The notes: generated by a model from the sequence alone, not told the origin. Positions 1 to 8,959 are shown, counted from the first letter of the stretch. The stretch: 64,000 bases of DNA from Clostridium_AD sp036569345 (GCF_036569345.1 NZ_DATCQT010000089.1:1-64000); one strand, 5' to 3'. Program-made: numbers and translations.

Positions 1-71
1 TATTGGGGATAATTTTTTAAAATAAATACCATTATTCTACTGTTTTATATAGTTTTTTGTTATTGTTAGAC

Positions 72-137
72 AGACTCACGTACGGTTCTGTGAGAGGAAA
101 GAAGTCGGGAAATTTATTCCCGACTTTTACCTACTCG
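72..137 (+). mobile_element. Group II intron 3' end remnant (domain V 3' strand and domain VI)
   Basis: The stretch holds CACGTACGGTTCTGTGAGAGG, less one base typical of the 3' strand of a bacterial group II intron domain V, followed by a GTCGGGAA...TTCCCGAC hairpin (domain VI-like) and the ending CCTACTCGAT. The matching 5' strand of domain V (GAGCCGTA-type) is not found in the bases before it, and no reverse transcriptase is visible, although the window begins only 71 bases upstream. I read it as a truncated, non-mobile remnant. The identification rests on motif memory. Confidence 0.6.
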
Positions 138-234
138 ATTATGCTTAATAGATACTTTTTTCTTATAATATGTAATATAAATAGGGAAAATCAAATATAT
201 ATAAATAGTGAAAAGAATGCATAAGGGGGATAAA

Positions 235-621
235 ATGGGAAATTATAATACGCAATACCAAAGCTATTATAATAATTTAGCTAAAAAACAAAAAGGTTCA
301 AATAAGTTTTCTAGTGAAGGTAATATACAAAGTAGAATAACAAAATTTTATATAAAGAGAGTAACAAAGGAATTAATTGGTGTATTGGTATTGCTTATTT
401 TTGTTCTGTTTTTCAAAGTAGTAGTTACACCTAAAACGCAATATGTTTATAACTATTCTAAGCAAGCAATAAATAAGCAATATAATTATAGTAATCTACT
501 TGGTAAAGTGAAAGATGTTAAATTTAAAGATATTCAAGGTATTACAGTGAATTTCTTTGAGAAAGTTAAAAGTACAATTTCCAGTGGAGATACAATAAAT
601 GATAAAAATATTGGTTTTTAA
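235..621 (+). CDS. SpoIVFA/M23-like membrane protein, lacking the peptidase domain
   Basis: A 128-residue protein with a hydrophilic N-terminus (MGNYNTQYQSYYNNL), one membrane segment at about residues 46-64 and a short exterior tail. The N-terminal pattern and the position directly before spoIVFB match the clostridial SpoIVFA-like M23 metallopeptidase family, whose members usually run to well over 200 residues with a C-terminal LytM/M23 domain. Here the reading frame stops before any such domain. In Bacillus, SpoIVFA holds the SpoIVFB protease in the forespore-engulfing membrane, and a reduced protein could still do that. The ATG at 235 is preferred over a GTG at 208 because AAGGGGGA lies 7 bases upstream. 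The family call is an inference. Confidence 0.6.
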   Translation: MGNYNTQYQSYYNNLAKKQKGSNKFSSEGNIQSRITKFYIKRVTKELIGVLVLLIFVLFFKVVVTPKTQYVYNYSKQAINKQYNYSNLLGKVKDVKFKDIQGITVNFFEKVKSTISSGDTINDKNIGF

Positions 622-649
622 TAGTTAAGCAATTGCTTTGGGGGATTAA

Positions 650-1510
650 TTGATAAGAATAAGTAAGTTATTTATACCGTATATTATTTTGTTAATAATA
701 TTAGGATTTAAAGGGCAATTGATAATATCCTTTGCTTTTGTAATAATCCATGAGTTAATGCATTACCTGGTCGCCAGAATCTTAGGCTTTTCGGGTTTTG
801 ATATAGAAATACTTCCTATAGGGGCAGTACTTAAGGTGAAAGATTTAGATGAAGCAAGTGCTAAAGAAGATTTAATAATCTCTTTAGCGGGGCCATTATT
901 TAATTTATTATTAGCAGCCATTTTTTATTTTTTATTTATAGTATTCAAATCACCTTATTTACAATTAATGTGTAATAGTAACTTAGCTATAGGTATTTTT
1001 AATCTTATCCCAGCCTTTCCCCTAGATGGAGGGAGAGTGCTTAGGGATATCTTAAGTATAAAGACCATATATAGAAAGGCTAATGAAATCTCTGTTATGA
1101 TTAGTATGATACTCGGAAGTATTTTCATGTTTATATATTTTGTAAGTGTGTATGCACATAAAAGCAATTTTAATTTAGGGCTAATATCTATATTTATTTT
1201 AATATCTTCGATTAAAGAGAAGGAAAGGATAGTATATTTAATTATGGGCTATATTATTAAGAAGAAATATAGGTTTATAAAAAGGGGATATGTAGAGAAC
1301 AGAAGTATATCTATTTTTTGCAAGAAAAATTTGTTAACTGTACTAGGACTAATTGATAAGAATAAGTATAATTTATTTACAATATTAGATGAGAATATGA
1401 GTGTGCTAGCAATTTTGTATGAGGAAGAAATAATTCAGGCAATAAAGTCATTTGGTAATATAAGTTTAAGTGAGTATATTGATATTAAAAAATTAAAGGA
1501 TACTTTCTAA
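650..1510 (+). CDS. spoIVFB: Stage IV sporulation intramembrane metalloprotease SpoIVFB (M50 family)
   Basis: A polytopic 286-residue protein with the zinc motif HELMH (about residue 35) in a membrane helix and the third-ligand motif FPLDGGRVL (about residue 122), both diagnostic of site-2-protease M50 enzymes. The C-terminal third is soluble and resembles the nucleotide-sensing CBS-like end of SpoIVFB. In Bacillus SpoIVFB cleaves pro-sigma-K in the mother cell. The start is TTG, set by a GGGGGA ribosome binding site a few bases upstream. It lies 28 bases after the SpoIVFA-like gene and is probably cotranscribed with it. Confidence 0.88.
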   Translation: MIRISKLFIPYIILLIILGFKGQLIISFAFVIIHELMHYLVARILGFSGFDIEILPIGAVLKVKDLDEASAKEDLIISLAGPLFNLLLAAIFYFLFIVFKSPYLQLMCNSNLAIGIFNLIPAFPLDGGRVLRDILSIKTIYRKANEISVMISMILGSIFMFIYFVSVYAHKSNFNLGLISIFILISSIKEKERIVYLIMGYIIKKKYRFIKRGYVENRSISIFCKKNLLTVLGLIDKNKYNLFTILDENMSVLAILYEEEIIQAIKSFGNISLSEYIDIKKLKDTF

Positions 1511-1524
1511 TAAAACATATTGAC

Positions 1525-1600
1525 AAATAACCATCTTTGTATGAACTGCCCCATGCCAAGTAGATAGGGGTGCAGTTCAGTTTAGGTTGGTTATTTTATT
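1525..1600 (+). terminator. Long stem-loop after spoIVFB, probable terminator
   Basis: AAATAACC at 1525 pairs with GGTTATTT at 1589, and inside it GAACTGCCCC pairs with GGGGTGCAGTTC. The outer stem is followed by a T-rich run (TTATTTATTATTTT). This fits an intrinsic terminator for the spoIVF pair, with an unusually long two-part stem. Confidence 0.5.
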
Positions 1601-1662
1601 TATTATTTTGAAATTTATCACTCATGTGTTAAAATAAAATAATGTAATAAACGTAGGGACTA

Positions 1663-1755
1663 CTCAAACAAATAACAAGCAAAGAAATTAGAATGCTTAC
1701 TTGTTATTTATTTGAGTGTGCTTGTGGTAGATGAAAGTAATAACTGTTCTACCAC
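1663..1755 (+). promoter_or_regulatory. Two adjacent leader hairpins before the radical SAM gene
   Basis: CTCAAACAAATAACAAG (1663-1679) pairs in 16 of 17 positions with CTTGTTATTTATTTGAG (1700-1716); right after it GTGGTAGA (1724-1731) pairs with TCTACCAC (1748-1755). The GAGGAGG ribosome binding site of the next gene follows at 1767. Neither stem has a long T tract. I do not recognise the element; it could be a leader regulating translation or mRNA stability. Confidence 0.4.
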
Positions 1756-1780
1756 TCAGAAAAAACGAGGAGGAATTTCT

Positions 1781-3628
1781 ATGAATAAAATTTCTGATGA
1801 TATCTTATTTAAGGTCGAAAAGCCTGCTAGATACATAGGCGGAGAACTTAATTGTTGCTATAAAGATTTAGAGAAAATTGATATAAGATTTGCGTTTTGC
1901 TTTCCTGATGTGTATGAGGTTGGTATGTCACATTTAGGCAGTCGAATACTTTATCATGTCTTAAATGAAAGAGCCGACACTTACTGTGAAAGAGCTTTTG
2001 CTCCTTGGCCAGATATGGAAAAACAAATGAGAGAAAATAATATAGCTCTATATGCGCTAGAGAGCAAAGATTCTTTAAAGGAATTTGATATTATAGGATT
2101 TACGCTTCAATATGAGATGAGTTACACTAATATACTTAATATGCTGGATATGTCTGGTATAACCATAAGAGCTTCTGAGAGAGGCGATGCTGAACCTATA
2201 GTTATGGCTGGAGGTCCTTGTGCTTATAATCCTGAACCACTATATGATATAGTAGATTTCTTTGAGCTTGGTGAAGGCGAAGAGATAATGAATGATGTGT
2301 TAGATATTTATAAAAATTTCAAAGGTCGTAAAAAAGAATTTCTAAGAGAAATATCTAAAATAAGGGGCATATATGTGCCTTCATTATATGAGGTTACATA
2401 CAACGAGGATAATACCATCAAGGAATTTAAACCTAAATATGATGATGTTCCTAAAATGGTTAGGAAAAGATTTGTAACAAATCTTGATGAAGTTGCTTTC
2501 CCTGATAAAATGGTAGTTCCATATATTGAAATAGTACATGATAGGGTAATACTCGAGACATTTAGAGGATGCACTAATGGATGTAGATTCTGTCAGGCGG
2601 GTATGATATATAGACCAGTTAGAGAAAAGAGCACGGCTAACCTTATTGATTCAGCAGATAAATTATTAAAGAGCACAGGATATAGAGAAATATCATTAAG
2701 TTCTTTAAGTATATGTGATTATTCAGATATACGAAACCTTATAACTACACTTATAGAAAAACATAAGGATAATCATGTGAGTGTGTCTCTTCCGTCAATT
2801 AGAATAAATTCTTTCTCTGTAGACCTAATTAAAGAGATACAAAAGGTTAAAAAAACTGGTATAACTTTTGCACCGGAAGCTGGAACGCAACGAATGCGCG
2901 ATATTATAAATAAGGGTGTTACAGAAGAGCAAATATTAGAAGCTGCCAGTAGCGTTTTTGCTTCAGGGTGGTCAACTATAAAGCTCTATTTCATGGTAGG
3001 ACTTCCTTATGAAACTTTAGAGGATGTACGAGGCATTGCAGAGTTATCAGATAAAGTTGTAGCGGAATACTTTAAAATACCTAAAGAAACAAGGAAAAGA
3101 GGATTAAGGGTCACTTCGAGTTCTGCTATATTTGTACCAAAACCATTTACACCATTTCAATGGGCTCCGCAAAGCAGAATGGAAGATGTAGTTGAAAAAA
3201 TAAAAGCAGTTAAATATGCAATAACAAGTAAGGCGGTTATTTATAATTATCATGAATCATTAGTTTCATACCTTGAGGCTGTAATTGCAAGAGGAGATAG
3301 AAGAATTTGTGATGTTATAATAAAGGCATTTGAAAAGGGTGCAAAATTCGATGGTTGGTCTGAATATTTTAATTTTGAAATATGGCAAGAAGCAATGCTC
3401 GAATGTGGTGTACTAGGAGAATTCTATGCTTATCGTGAAAGAAGTTATGATGAAATACTTCCCTGGGATTTCATAGATATTGGTGTAAATAAAGAATACC
3501 TAATTTCAGAAAATGAAAAAGCTAAAAAGGTAGAACTAACCCAAAATTGCAAACTAGGATGTACAGAGTGTGGTGTTAATGTTAACTTTAAAGAAGGGAC
3601 GTGTTTCAAGGGTGCGTTATTTAATTAA
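1781..3628 (+). CDS. B12-binding domain radical SAM protein (TIGR03960 family)
   Basis: A 615-residue protein with an N-terminal cobalamin-binding-like region followed by a radical SAM core carrying FRGCTNGCRFCQAGM, the CxxxCxxC iron-sulfur motif, at about residue 265, and further cysteines near the C-terminus (CKLGCTECG). The family is widespread in Firmicutes beside rng and rplU and is nearly always followed by a TIGR03936 protein, as here; its substrate is not established. The ATG at 1781 is chosen over an upstream in-frame start at 1712 because GAGGAGG lies at 1767 and the upstream stretch forms RNA hairpins. The C-terminal end overlaps the next gene. Confidence 0.85.
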   Translation: MNKISDDILFKVEKPARYIGGELNCCYKDLEKIDIRFAFCFPDVYEVGMSHLGSRILYHVLNERADTYCERAFAPWPDMEKQMRENNIALYALESKDSLKEFDIIGFTLQYEMSYTNILNMLDMSGITIRASERGDAEPIVMAGGPCAYNPEPLYDIVDFFELGEGEEIMNDVLDIYKNFKGRKKEFLREISKIRGIYVPSLYEVTYNEDNTIKEFKPKYDDVPKMVRKRFVTNLDEVAFPDKMVVPYIEIVHDRVILETFRGCTNGCRFCQAGMIYRPVREKSTANLIDSADKLLKSTGYREISLSSLSICDYSDIRNLITTLIEKHKDNHVSVSLPSIRINSFSVDLIKEIQKVKKTGITFAPEAGTQRMRDIINKGVTEEQILEAASSVFASGWSTIKLYFMVGLPYETLEDVRGIAELSDKVVAEYFKIPKETRKRGLRVTSSSAIFVPKPFTPFQWAPQSRMEDVVEKIKAVKYAITSKAVIYNYHESLVSYLEAVIARGDRRICDVIIKAFEKGAKFDGWSEYFNFEIWQEAMLECGVLGEFYAYRERSYDEILPWDFIDIGVNKEYLISENEKAKKVELTQNCKLGCTECGVNVNFKEGTCFKGALFN

Positions 3629-4319
3629 GTATACTAAAGACAGTGAGATTAAATTTGTTGCTCATTTAGATTTAATGAGAACTATTCAAAAGGTAGTTAA
3701 AAGAGCAGAACTTCCAATAAAATATTCAAAAGGATTTAATCCTCATATGGCAGTGTCCATTGCGCAACCATTGTCAGTAGGAGTACATTCAAATGGGGAA
3801 TATATGGATGTAATTTTTGAGGAAGAGTTAGAAGAAGAATATATTTTGGTGAAAATGAATGAAAACACGCCACGTGGAATAAAAATTTTAGATGTGGTAA
3901 AAGTTATCCCGGTTGAGGGAAAAAAACAATCACAAGCTATGGCAGTTATTGATGCAGCAAAATACACTATTAAATTAAAATGCTTTGATGAAGATGAGGT
4001 TGTAAAAACACTAAAGGATGTTTGTAGCACTGAGCAGTGGAACATTATTAAGACCAGCAAGAAAATTGGAGAAAGAATGGTTAATATAAAACCATTAGTA
4101 TTTGAATTTGATTATAAGGTACATAACTTTGTGCTCAATATATCAGTTCTTATTGCTTGTGGAAGTCGCGATAATTTATCTGCTAGGCTACTTGTAGACT
4201 ACATGAGTGAGCATATAGATTCTATTAACAAAGAGGCCTTTGTTGATATAACGCGGGAAGAAATGTATGCATATAAAGATGATAAATTAGTCACTCTTAG
4301 CAATTATTTTAAAAATTAG
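3612..4319 (+). CDS. TIGR03936/DUF2344 radical SAM-associated protein
   Basis: About 235 residues, beginning RYLIKYTKDSEIKFVAHLD, with the family motif SKGFNPHMAVSIAQPLSVG near residue 45. The family is the constant partner of the TIGR03960 radical SAM enzyme; a role in RNA modification has been guessed but I know of no proof. The GTG at 3612 fits where the conserved domain begins and gives a 17-base overlap with the preceding gene, suggesting translational coupling; an in-frame ATG at 3570 would add residues not typical of the family. No catalytic motif is apparent. Confidence 0.8.
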   Translation: MRYLIKYTKDSEIKFVAHLDLMRTIQKVVKRAELPIKYSKGFNPHMAVSIAQPLSVGVHSNGEYMDVIFEEELEEEYILVKMNENTPRGIKILDVVKVIPVEGKKQSQAMAVIDAAKYTIKLKCFDEDEVVKTLKDVCSTEQWNIIKTSKKIGERMVNIKPLVFEFDYKVHNFVLNISVLIACGSRDNLSARLLVDYMSEHIDSINKEAFVDITREEMYAYKDDKLVTLSNYFKN

Positions 4320-4339
4320 TAAAACGGGAGTGGGTTAAA

Positions 4340-5782
4340 GTGAAAGAAATATATATTGAAAGACAAGAAGAGTTTTTAAGAATAGCTATAAAGGAAAGTA
4401 ACAAATTAAAGGAATGTTTTATAGAGGAAGAGTATAGTGGGCCGATTCCAGGGGAAATATATAAAGGCGTCGTAAAAAATATTGTTCCAGCAATCAAGTG
4501 TGCCTTTGTAGATATTGGTCAAAGTAAAGATTGTTACATGTATCTTGACGCACGATTTACTAATACCAAGATAAAAAAAGGCGATGAAATTATTGTTGAA
4601 GTTTTAAAAGAAGAAATAGATAAAAAGGGAGCTAAAGTTACTAGTGCTTTTGGTATCCCAGGTACTTACTGCGTGGTTGTAAATAGTAATAAAGATATAA
4701 ATTTTTCTAAAAAAATAAACAACGTGGCTTTTGAAACTATGGTGTCAAGTCAATTGATTAAACCAGAAGATATAGGAGTAATGATTAGGACTAATGCCTT
4801 TGATGTAGATATTAACATTTTAAATGATGAAGTTAAAAGTCTATATGAAATATATAAAGATATTATAAACCGCGCAAAATACTCATTAAACCCTATTTTG
4901 CTATTTAGTGATGCTGGAGCTTTAAACAGAACCCTACGTGATATTTTAGATAAAAATACTTTTAAAATAGTATTGAATAATGAAAGCGATTTTGAGTATG
5001 CTAAAGAATATACGAAAAATCGATCTGATATCGATGTAAAAGTTGAACTTCATAGTGAAAGCAGAACTCTACTTGATTATTATGGAATAGAGAAAGAAAT
5101 ACTTAGTCTTCGTAATCATAGAATATCACTAAAATGTGGAGGCAATATTGTAATTGATAAAACAGAGGCAATGTATGTAATTGACGTTAATTCTGGAAAA
5201 AACATAAAAAGTCGTTCATTACAAAAAACTGCTCAAAGTACTAATATTGAGGCGGCGAGAGAGATTGCAAGACAAATAAGACTCCGGAATTTAAGTGGGA
5301 TCATTATAATAGATTTTATTGATATTGAGGACTTAGAGGTGAGGAGAGGTATATTAGATGTTTTAAGGGAAGGTTTTGCAGATGATAAAAATAAGACTGT
5401 AATCTATCCGTTTACACAGCTTAATTTGGTTCAAATTGCAAGGCGTAGGCGAGGAAAGTCTATATATGAATTTATTGAGGAACCCTGCAAGCATTGCAAT
5501 GGAAAGAGTACTAGGGTTAAACTATCCTATATTCAGTTTTTAATTAAAAACGAAATTTATAAATTGCAAAAGGAACAAGGTATAAAGGACATATATATTG
5601 AAATTGATCAGATTTATAAAAAGGATATTATGGAGGACGTTTTAGAATTCACAGGTCAAATAGGGGCAATAGATAATAGTGTTTATGTGAATTTTATTCA
5701 TCATTTAGAAAAATTTAAAGTTGAATCGCTAATCTTTGAAAATCAAATAAGAAATCTGCAAACATATAAGATATATGGATAA
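4340..5782 (+). CDS. rng: Ribonuclease G/E family endoribonuclease
   Basis: A 480-residue protein with an N-terminal S1-type RNA-binding region (about residues 35-115, GEIYKGVVKNIVPAIKCAFVDIG), an RNase H-like and DNase I-like catalytic core with the acidic motifs VIDVNSGK and IIDFIDIEDL that hold the metal-binding aspartates, and the zinc-link motif CKHC near residue 390. It lacks the long C-terminal scaffold of E. coli RNase E, so it is RNase G-like. Likely roles are rRNA processing and mRNA decay. GTG start preceded by CGGGAG. It lies between the radical SAM pair and the L21 operon, the usual clostridial setting. Confidence 0.92.
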   Translation: MKEIYIERQEEFLRIAIKESNKLKECFIEEEYSGPIPGEIYKGVVKNIVPAIKCAFVDIGQSKDCYMYLDARFTNTKIKKGDEIIVEVLKEEIDKKGAKVTSAFGIPGTYCVVVNSNKDINFSKKINNVAFETMVSSQLIKPEDIGVMIRTNAFDVDINILNDEVKSLYEIYKDIINRAKYSLNPILLFSDAGALNRTLRDILDKNTFKIVLNNESDFEYAKEYTKNRSDIDVKVELHSESRTLLDYYGIEKEILSLRNHRISLKCGGNIVIDKTEAMYVIDVNSGKNIKSRSLQKTAQSTNIEAAREIARQIRLRNLSGIIIIDFIDIEDLEVRRGILDVLREGFADDKNKTVIYPFTQLNLVQIARRRRGKSIYEFIEEPCKHCNGKSTRVKLSYIQFLIKNEIYKLQKEQGIKDIYIEIDQIYKKDIMEDVLEFTGQIGAIDNSVYVNFIHHLEKFKVESLIFENQIRNLQTYKIYG

Positions 5783-5825
5783 ATGTGCTTTACAAACATA
5801 TGAATATATGGTAAAATGGCTTTTG

Positions 5826-5915
5826 TAGACCGCACACACAAGGTTCTAAATCATACTTGCTTTAAAAGATTTACATAAAGGTATGTACCTGGGATGGCGA
5901 GACTGGATCAAGGAG
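5826..5915 (+). ncRNA. Ribosomal protein L21 leader RNA
   Basis: The 5' untranslated region of rplU contains the conserved-looking GACCGCACACACAAGG element, a pairing of GGTATGTACC and an ending GGCGAGACTGGATCAAGG that runs into the ribosome binding site. Its position and motifs match the Firmicute L21 leader, through which L21 is thought to control its own operon. The identification is from memory of the family; a covariance-model search would settle it. Confidence 0.6.
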
Positions 5916-5924
5916 GTGTATTTT

Positions 5925-6236
5925 ATGTATGCAGTTTTAGTTACTGGTGGAAAACAATACAGAGTTCAAGAAGGAGACGTTTTATTCGTTGAAAAATTGG
6001 ATGCTGAAGTTGAGACGACCATTGAATTGAATGAAATTCTTGCAGTAGGCAAGGAAGAGGGTTTAGTAGTTGGAAAACCTCGAGTTGAAGGAGCTAAAGT
6101 TGTTGCTAAGGTATTAGCACAAGGAAAAGCTAAAAAAGTTGTAGTTTTTAAGTTTAAAAGAAAGTTAGATTACAGAAAGAAACAAGGACACAGACAATCA
6201 TATACTAAGATTCAAATTGAGAAGATAGAAGCTTAA
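5925..6236 (+). CDS. rplU: 50S ribosomal protein L21
   Basis: 103 residues beginning MYAVLVTGGKQYRVQEGD and containing KVVVFKFKRKLDYRKKQGHRQ-type basic C-terminal sequence typical of L21, which binds 23S rRNA in the large subunit. The ATG at 5925 has an AAGGAGGTG ribosome binding site 7 bases upstream; an earlier in-frame start at 5883 would run through the leader RNA. First gene of the rplU-prp-rpmA operon. Confidence 0.97.
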   Translation: MYAVLVTGGKQYRVQEGDVLFVEKLDAEVETTIELNEILAVGKEEGLVVGKPRVEGAKVVAKVLAQGKAKKVVVFKFKRKLDYRKKQGHRQSYTKIQIEKIEA

Positions 6237-6238
6237 TT

Positions 6239-6571
6239 ATGGTCAAAGTTAGATTTGTCAGAAGTTCCGGTAAAATAGTTTCTTTTAAAATAAAAGGTCA
6301 TGCATTGCCTAAAGAAAAACAGATGGATATAGATTTAGTTTGTTGTGCTATTTCATCAATTTCTCAAACTACAGTAATTGGGATTGAGGAAGTTTTGAAA
6401 ATAAAGACAAAGTATGTTATAGATGATGGATTCTTAAATTTAAATTTAGAAAATCAAACTCTAGAAGATATCGAAAGATGTCAAGTTTTACTTGAAACAA
6501 TGATACTTGGACTTAAAAGCATAGAAATTACTTATGGTAAATATATAAATGTAGAAGCAGAGGAGGTGTAG
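6239..6571 (+). CDS. prp: Ribosomal-processing cysteine protease Prp
   Basis: 110 residues with the catalytic pair expected for Prp: His21 in KGHAL and Cys35 in DIDLVCCAIS. In Staphylococcus aureus Prp removes the N-terminal extension of L27, and the gene always sits between rplU and rpmA in organisms with an extended L27, as here. It starts two bases after the rplU stop, so translation is probably coupled. The segment between the catalytic residues (LPKEKQMDID) is one of the variable parts of the family. Confidence 0.92.
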   Translation: MVKVRFVRSSGKIVSFKIKGHALPKEKQMDIDLVCCAISSISQTTVIGIEEVLKIKTKYVIDDGFLNLNLENQTLEDIERCQVLLETMILGLKSIEITYGKYINVEAEEV

Positions 6572-6575
6572 TACT

Positions 6576-6878
6576 ATGTTAGTTATGAACCTTCAGTTAT
6601 TTGCTCATAAAAAAGGAGTAGGTAGCTCAAGAAATGGTAGAGATAGTGAATCTAAGAGACTTGGAACAAAACGTGCAGATGGACAATTTGTTCTTGCAGG
6701 TAATATTTTAGTAAGACAAAGAGGAACAAAAATTCATCCAGGAAACAATGTTGGAATAGGTGGAGATGACACTCTTTTTGCTAAAATTAGTGGAATTGTG
6801 AAGTTTGAAAGAATGGGAAAAATGAAGAAAAAAGCAAGCGTTTATCCTGTTGATGAAGAAATGTCTATTGCTGAATAA
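6576..6878 (+). CDS. rpmA: 50S ribosomal protein L27 with cleavable N-terminal extension
   Basis: 100 residues. The mature L27 begins at AHKKGVGSSRNGRDS, preceded by MLVMNLQLF. NLQLF|A is the type of site cut by Prp in Firmicutes, exposing the L27 N-terminus that reaches the peptidyl transferase centre. The ATG at 6576 has AGGAGGTG at 6561. Last gene of the operon, followed by a clear terminator. Confidence 0.97.
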   Translation: MLVMNLQLFAHKKGVGSSRNGRDSESKRLGTKRADGQFVLAGNILVRQRGTKIHPGNNVGIGGDDTLFAKISGIVKFERMGKMKKKASVYPVDEEMSIAE

Positions 6879-6881
6879 TTT

Positions 6882-6907
6882 AAGGCACCCTTAAAGGGTG
6901 CTTTTTT
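6882..6907 (+). terminator. Intrinsic terminator of the L21/L27 operon
   Basis: AAGGCACCC and GGGTGCTT form a compact stem with a TTAAA loop, followed by a run of T. Confidence 0.9.
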
Positions 6908-6930
6908 AAAATTCTCTTTTGGAGGATATT

Positions 6931-7542
6931 ATGATTAAATTAGATAAAGATGGATTAGAAAAAGATGAATTACAAAATTATATAATTTTACTTAGAAAAC
7001 AAAGACACGATTTTATGAATAATCTGCAAGTTATATATGGATATTTGCAAATGAAGAGGCCAGAGTGTGCTTTGGAATACATAGATAAATTATCTAAAGA
7101 AAATGAAGTTATTAGTGAAATTTACAAATTGCAGGATGAGGGATTTTCACTATGTCTTGAAAATAATATTAAAAAATTATGGGTAAATGAAATAAAAGTA
7201 GAATTGGACATTGAAATTAGTAATTTTAAAAATAAAATTTTTGATAAAAAATACAGTAAAAAAAATAATATAGTAAATACTATATTTAAGGAAATTGAAG
7301 ACATTAATCAAAATTTTGTTTTTATTTATATATTTGAAGATGAATTAGGTGAAAGTCTACTTATTACTAATAATCAAGCCATGTATGATGAAATAAGTTG
7401 GATGGATGAATGGGAAAAAGTAGATATAGATATGGAAATAGACGATTTAAGAATTTATAAATGTAGTTTTGATAATGATATAGCTTATAGATTAATATTT
7501 GGCACATCAAGTGATGTCGACATCCTAGGTAAAGCTGAATAG
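6931..7542 (+). CDS. Spo0B-like sensor kinase fragment (SPOB_a domain protein)
   Basis: 203 residues. RKQRHDFMNNLQVIYGYLQM near residue 24 is the dimerisation/phosphotransfer helix motif of the Spo0B and CitA/DcuS-type kinases, with His at the usual phosphorylated place in RHDF. No N, G1 or G2 ATP-binding boxes are seen downstream, as in Spo0B itself, which only relays phosphate. In Bacillus spo0B sits next to obg and rpmA and the same position is kept here, although clostridia are generally held to phosphorylate Spo0A directly. ATG at 6931 follows GGAGG; a TTG at 6919 is rejected because it overlaps that site. Confidence 0.7.
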   Translation: MIKLDKDGLEKDELQNYIILLRKQRHDFMNNLQVIYGYLQMKRPECALEYIDKLSKENEVISEIYKLQDEGFSLCLENNIKKLWVNEIKVELDIEISNFKNKIFDKKYSKKNNIVNTIFKEIEDINQNFVFIYIFEDELGESLLITNNQAMYDEISWMDEWEKVDIDMEIDDLRIYKCSFDNDIAYRLIFGTSSDVDILGKAE

Positions 7543-7590
7543 ATTTAAAATTAAACAAAATAGAAAATGCGCTAAGGTAAGGTGAAATAT

Positions 7591-8874
7591 ATGTTTATTG
7601 ATACAGCCAAGATTTTTGTTAAGTCAGGAAATGGTGGTAATGGAGCCGTTTCGTTTAGAACAGAAAAATATATACCACTGGGTGGACCAGATGGTGGAGA
7701 TGGTGGAAACGGTGGAGATGTAATATTAGTAGTTGATGCTAGTATGACAACTTTATTAGATTTTTCATATGCAAGGAAATTTGTAGCAAAAAATGGAGTG
7801 GGTGGTTCTGGCTCTAAATGCTACGGAAAAGCTGGAGAAACTCTGCACGTTAAAGTTCCAATGGGGACTATTGTACGTGACATGGAAACAGATAAAATAA
7901 TGTGTGATTTAGCTCATGATGGTCAAACTTTTAGGGTTTGCAAAGCAGGGCAAGGTGGAAAAGGTAATGTTAAATTTTGTACACCTACAAGGCAAGCACC
8001 TAATTTTTCGGAACCTGGAATGCCAGGAGAAGAACGATGGATTAAGCTAGAACTTAAACTTTTAGCTGATGTTGGATTATTAGGTTTTCCAAATGTAGGC
8101 AAGTCAACATTACTATCAGTAGTGTCAAAAGCAAGACCTAAAATTGCTAATTATCACTTTACAACTTTAAAACCAAATTTAGGAGTAGTAAGTGTTAAGG
8201 GTGCCCAGCATTTTGTTATGGCTGATATACCAGGTATAATTGAAGGAGCGGCTGAAGGGGTAGGTCTTGGAATAGGTTTTTTAAGACATATTGAAAGAAC
8301 TAGAATGCTTATTCATGTTGTTGATATTTCAGGAATTGAAGGTAGAGATCCTGTAGAGGACTTTATGAAAATTAATGAAGAACTTAGAAAATATAGTGTT
8401 AAATTATGGGATAGACCTCAAATAATAGCTGCAAACAAAAGTGATCTGTTATTTGATGATGAGGTTTATGAAAACTTTAAGAAAAAATTAAATGAATTAG
8501 GATTCGATGATAGTAAAATATTTAAAATATCTGCGGCTACAAATCAGGGTGTAGAAGCTTTGATGAAAGAAGCAGCTAGAATGCTTACTACTATTCCGGT
8601 TACTGAGCTCGTAATAAATGAAGAAGAAAAATTTGTAGTAGAAGAAAAAAGATTTACATACACTGTTGAGGTGGATGACCAAGGAACTTTTGTTGTTGAA
8701 GGAACTTTTGTTGATAGGTTGCTTACTGCTGTTAATATAAATGAACCTGATTCTCTTAAATATTTTCACAAAGTATTAAAGAATAAAGGTGTATTTGATA
8801 CATTAATTGCAAAAGGAATTCAAGACGGCGATTTAGTAAGATTACAAGATTTTGAATTTGAATTCTTATTATAA
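7591..8874 (+). CDS. obgE: Obg/CgtA family GTPase
   Basis: 427 residues: glycine-rich OBG fold at the N-terminus (FVKSGNGGNGAVSFR, GGDGGNGGDV), central G domain with GFPNVGKST (G1), DIPGIIEG (G3) and NKSD (G4), and a C-terminal OCT domain ending FEFEFLL. Obg acts in 50S ribosome assembly and stress/sporulation control. The ATG at 7591 follows AAGGTG; a GTG at 7582 within that site is less likely. Clostridial position between the Spo0B-like gene and yhbY. Confidence 0.97.
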   Translation: MFIDTAKIFVKSGNGGNGAVSFRTEKYIPLGGPDGGDGGNGGDVILVVDASMTTLLDFSYARKFVAKNGVGGSGSKCYGKAGETLHVKVPMGTIVRDMETDKIMCDLAHDGQTFRVCKAGQGGKGNVKFCTPTRQAPNFSEPGMPGEERWIKLELKLLADVGLLGFPNVGKSTLLSVVSKARPKIANYHFTTLKPNLGVVSVKGAQHFVMADIPGIIEGAAEGVGLGIGFLRHIERTRMLIHVVDISGIEGRDPVEDFMKINEELRKYSVKLWDRPQIIAANKSDLLFDDEVYENFKKKLNELGFDDSKIFKISAATNQGVEALMKEAARMLTTIPVTELVINEEEKFVVEEKRFTYTVEVDDQGTFVVEGTFVDRLLTAVNINEPDSLKYFHKVLKNKGVFDTLIAKGIQDGDLVRLQDFEFEFLL

Positions 8875-8959
8875 AATATAAAAAGTTATAATTGTTATCT
8901 TATAGGGGACATGAAAATACTTATTTGAATGTTCCTAAAGATGTAGCTAGGAGGATATT

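Noticed and set aside
1..137. Functional group II intron
   Set aside because: No reverse transcriptase and no 5' strand of domain V is present in the visible bases.
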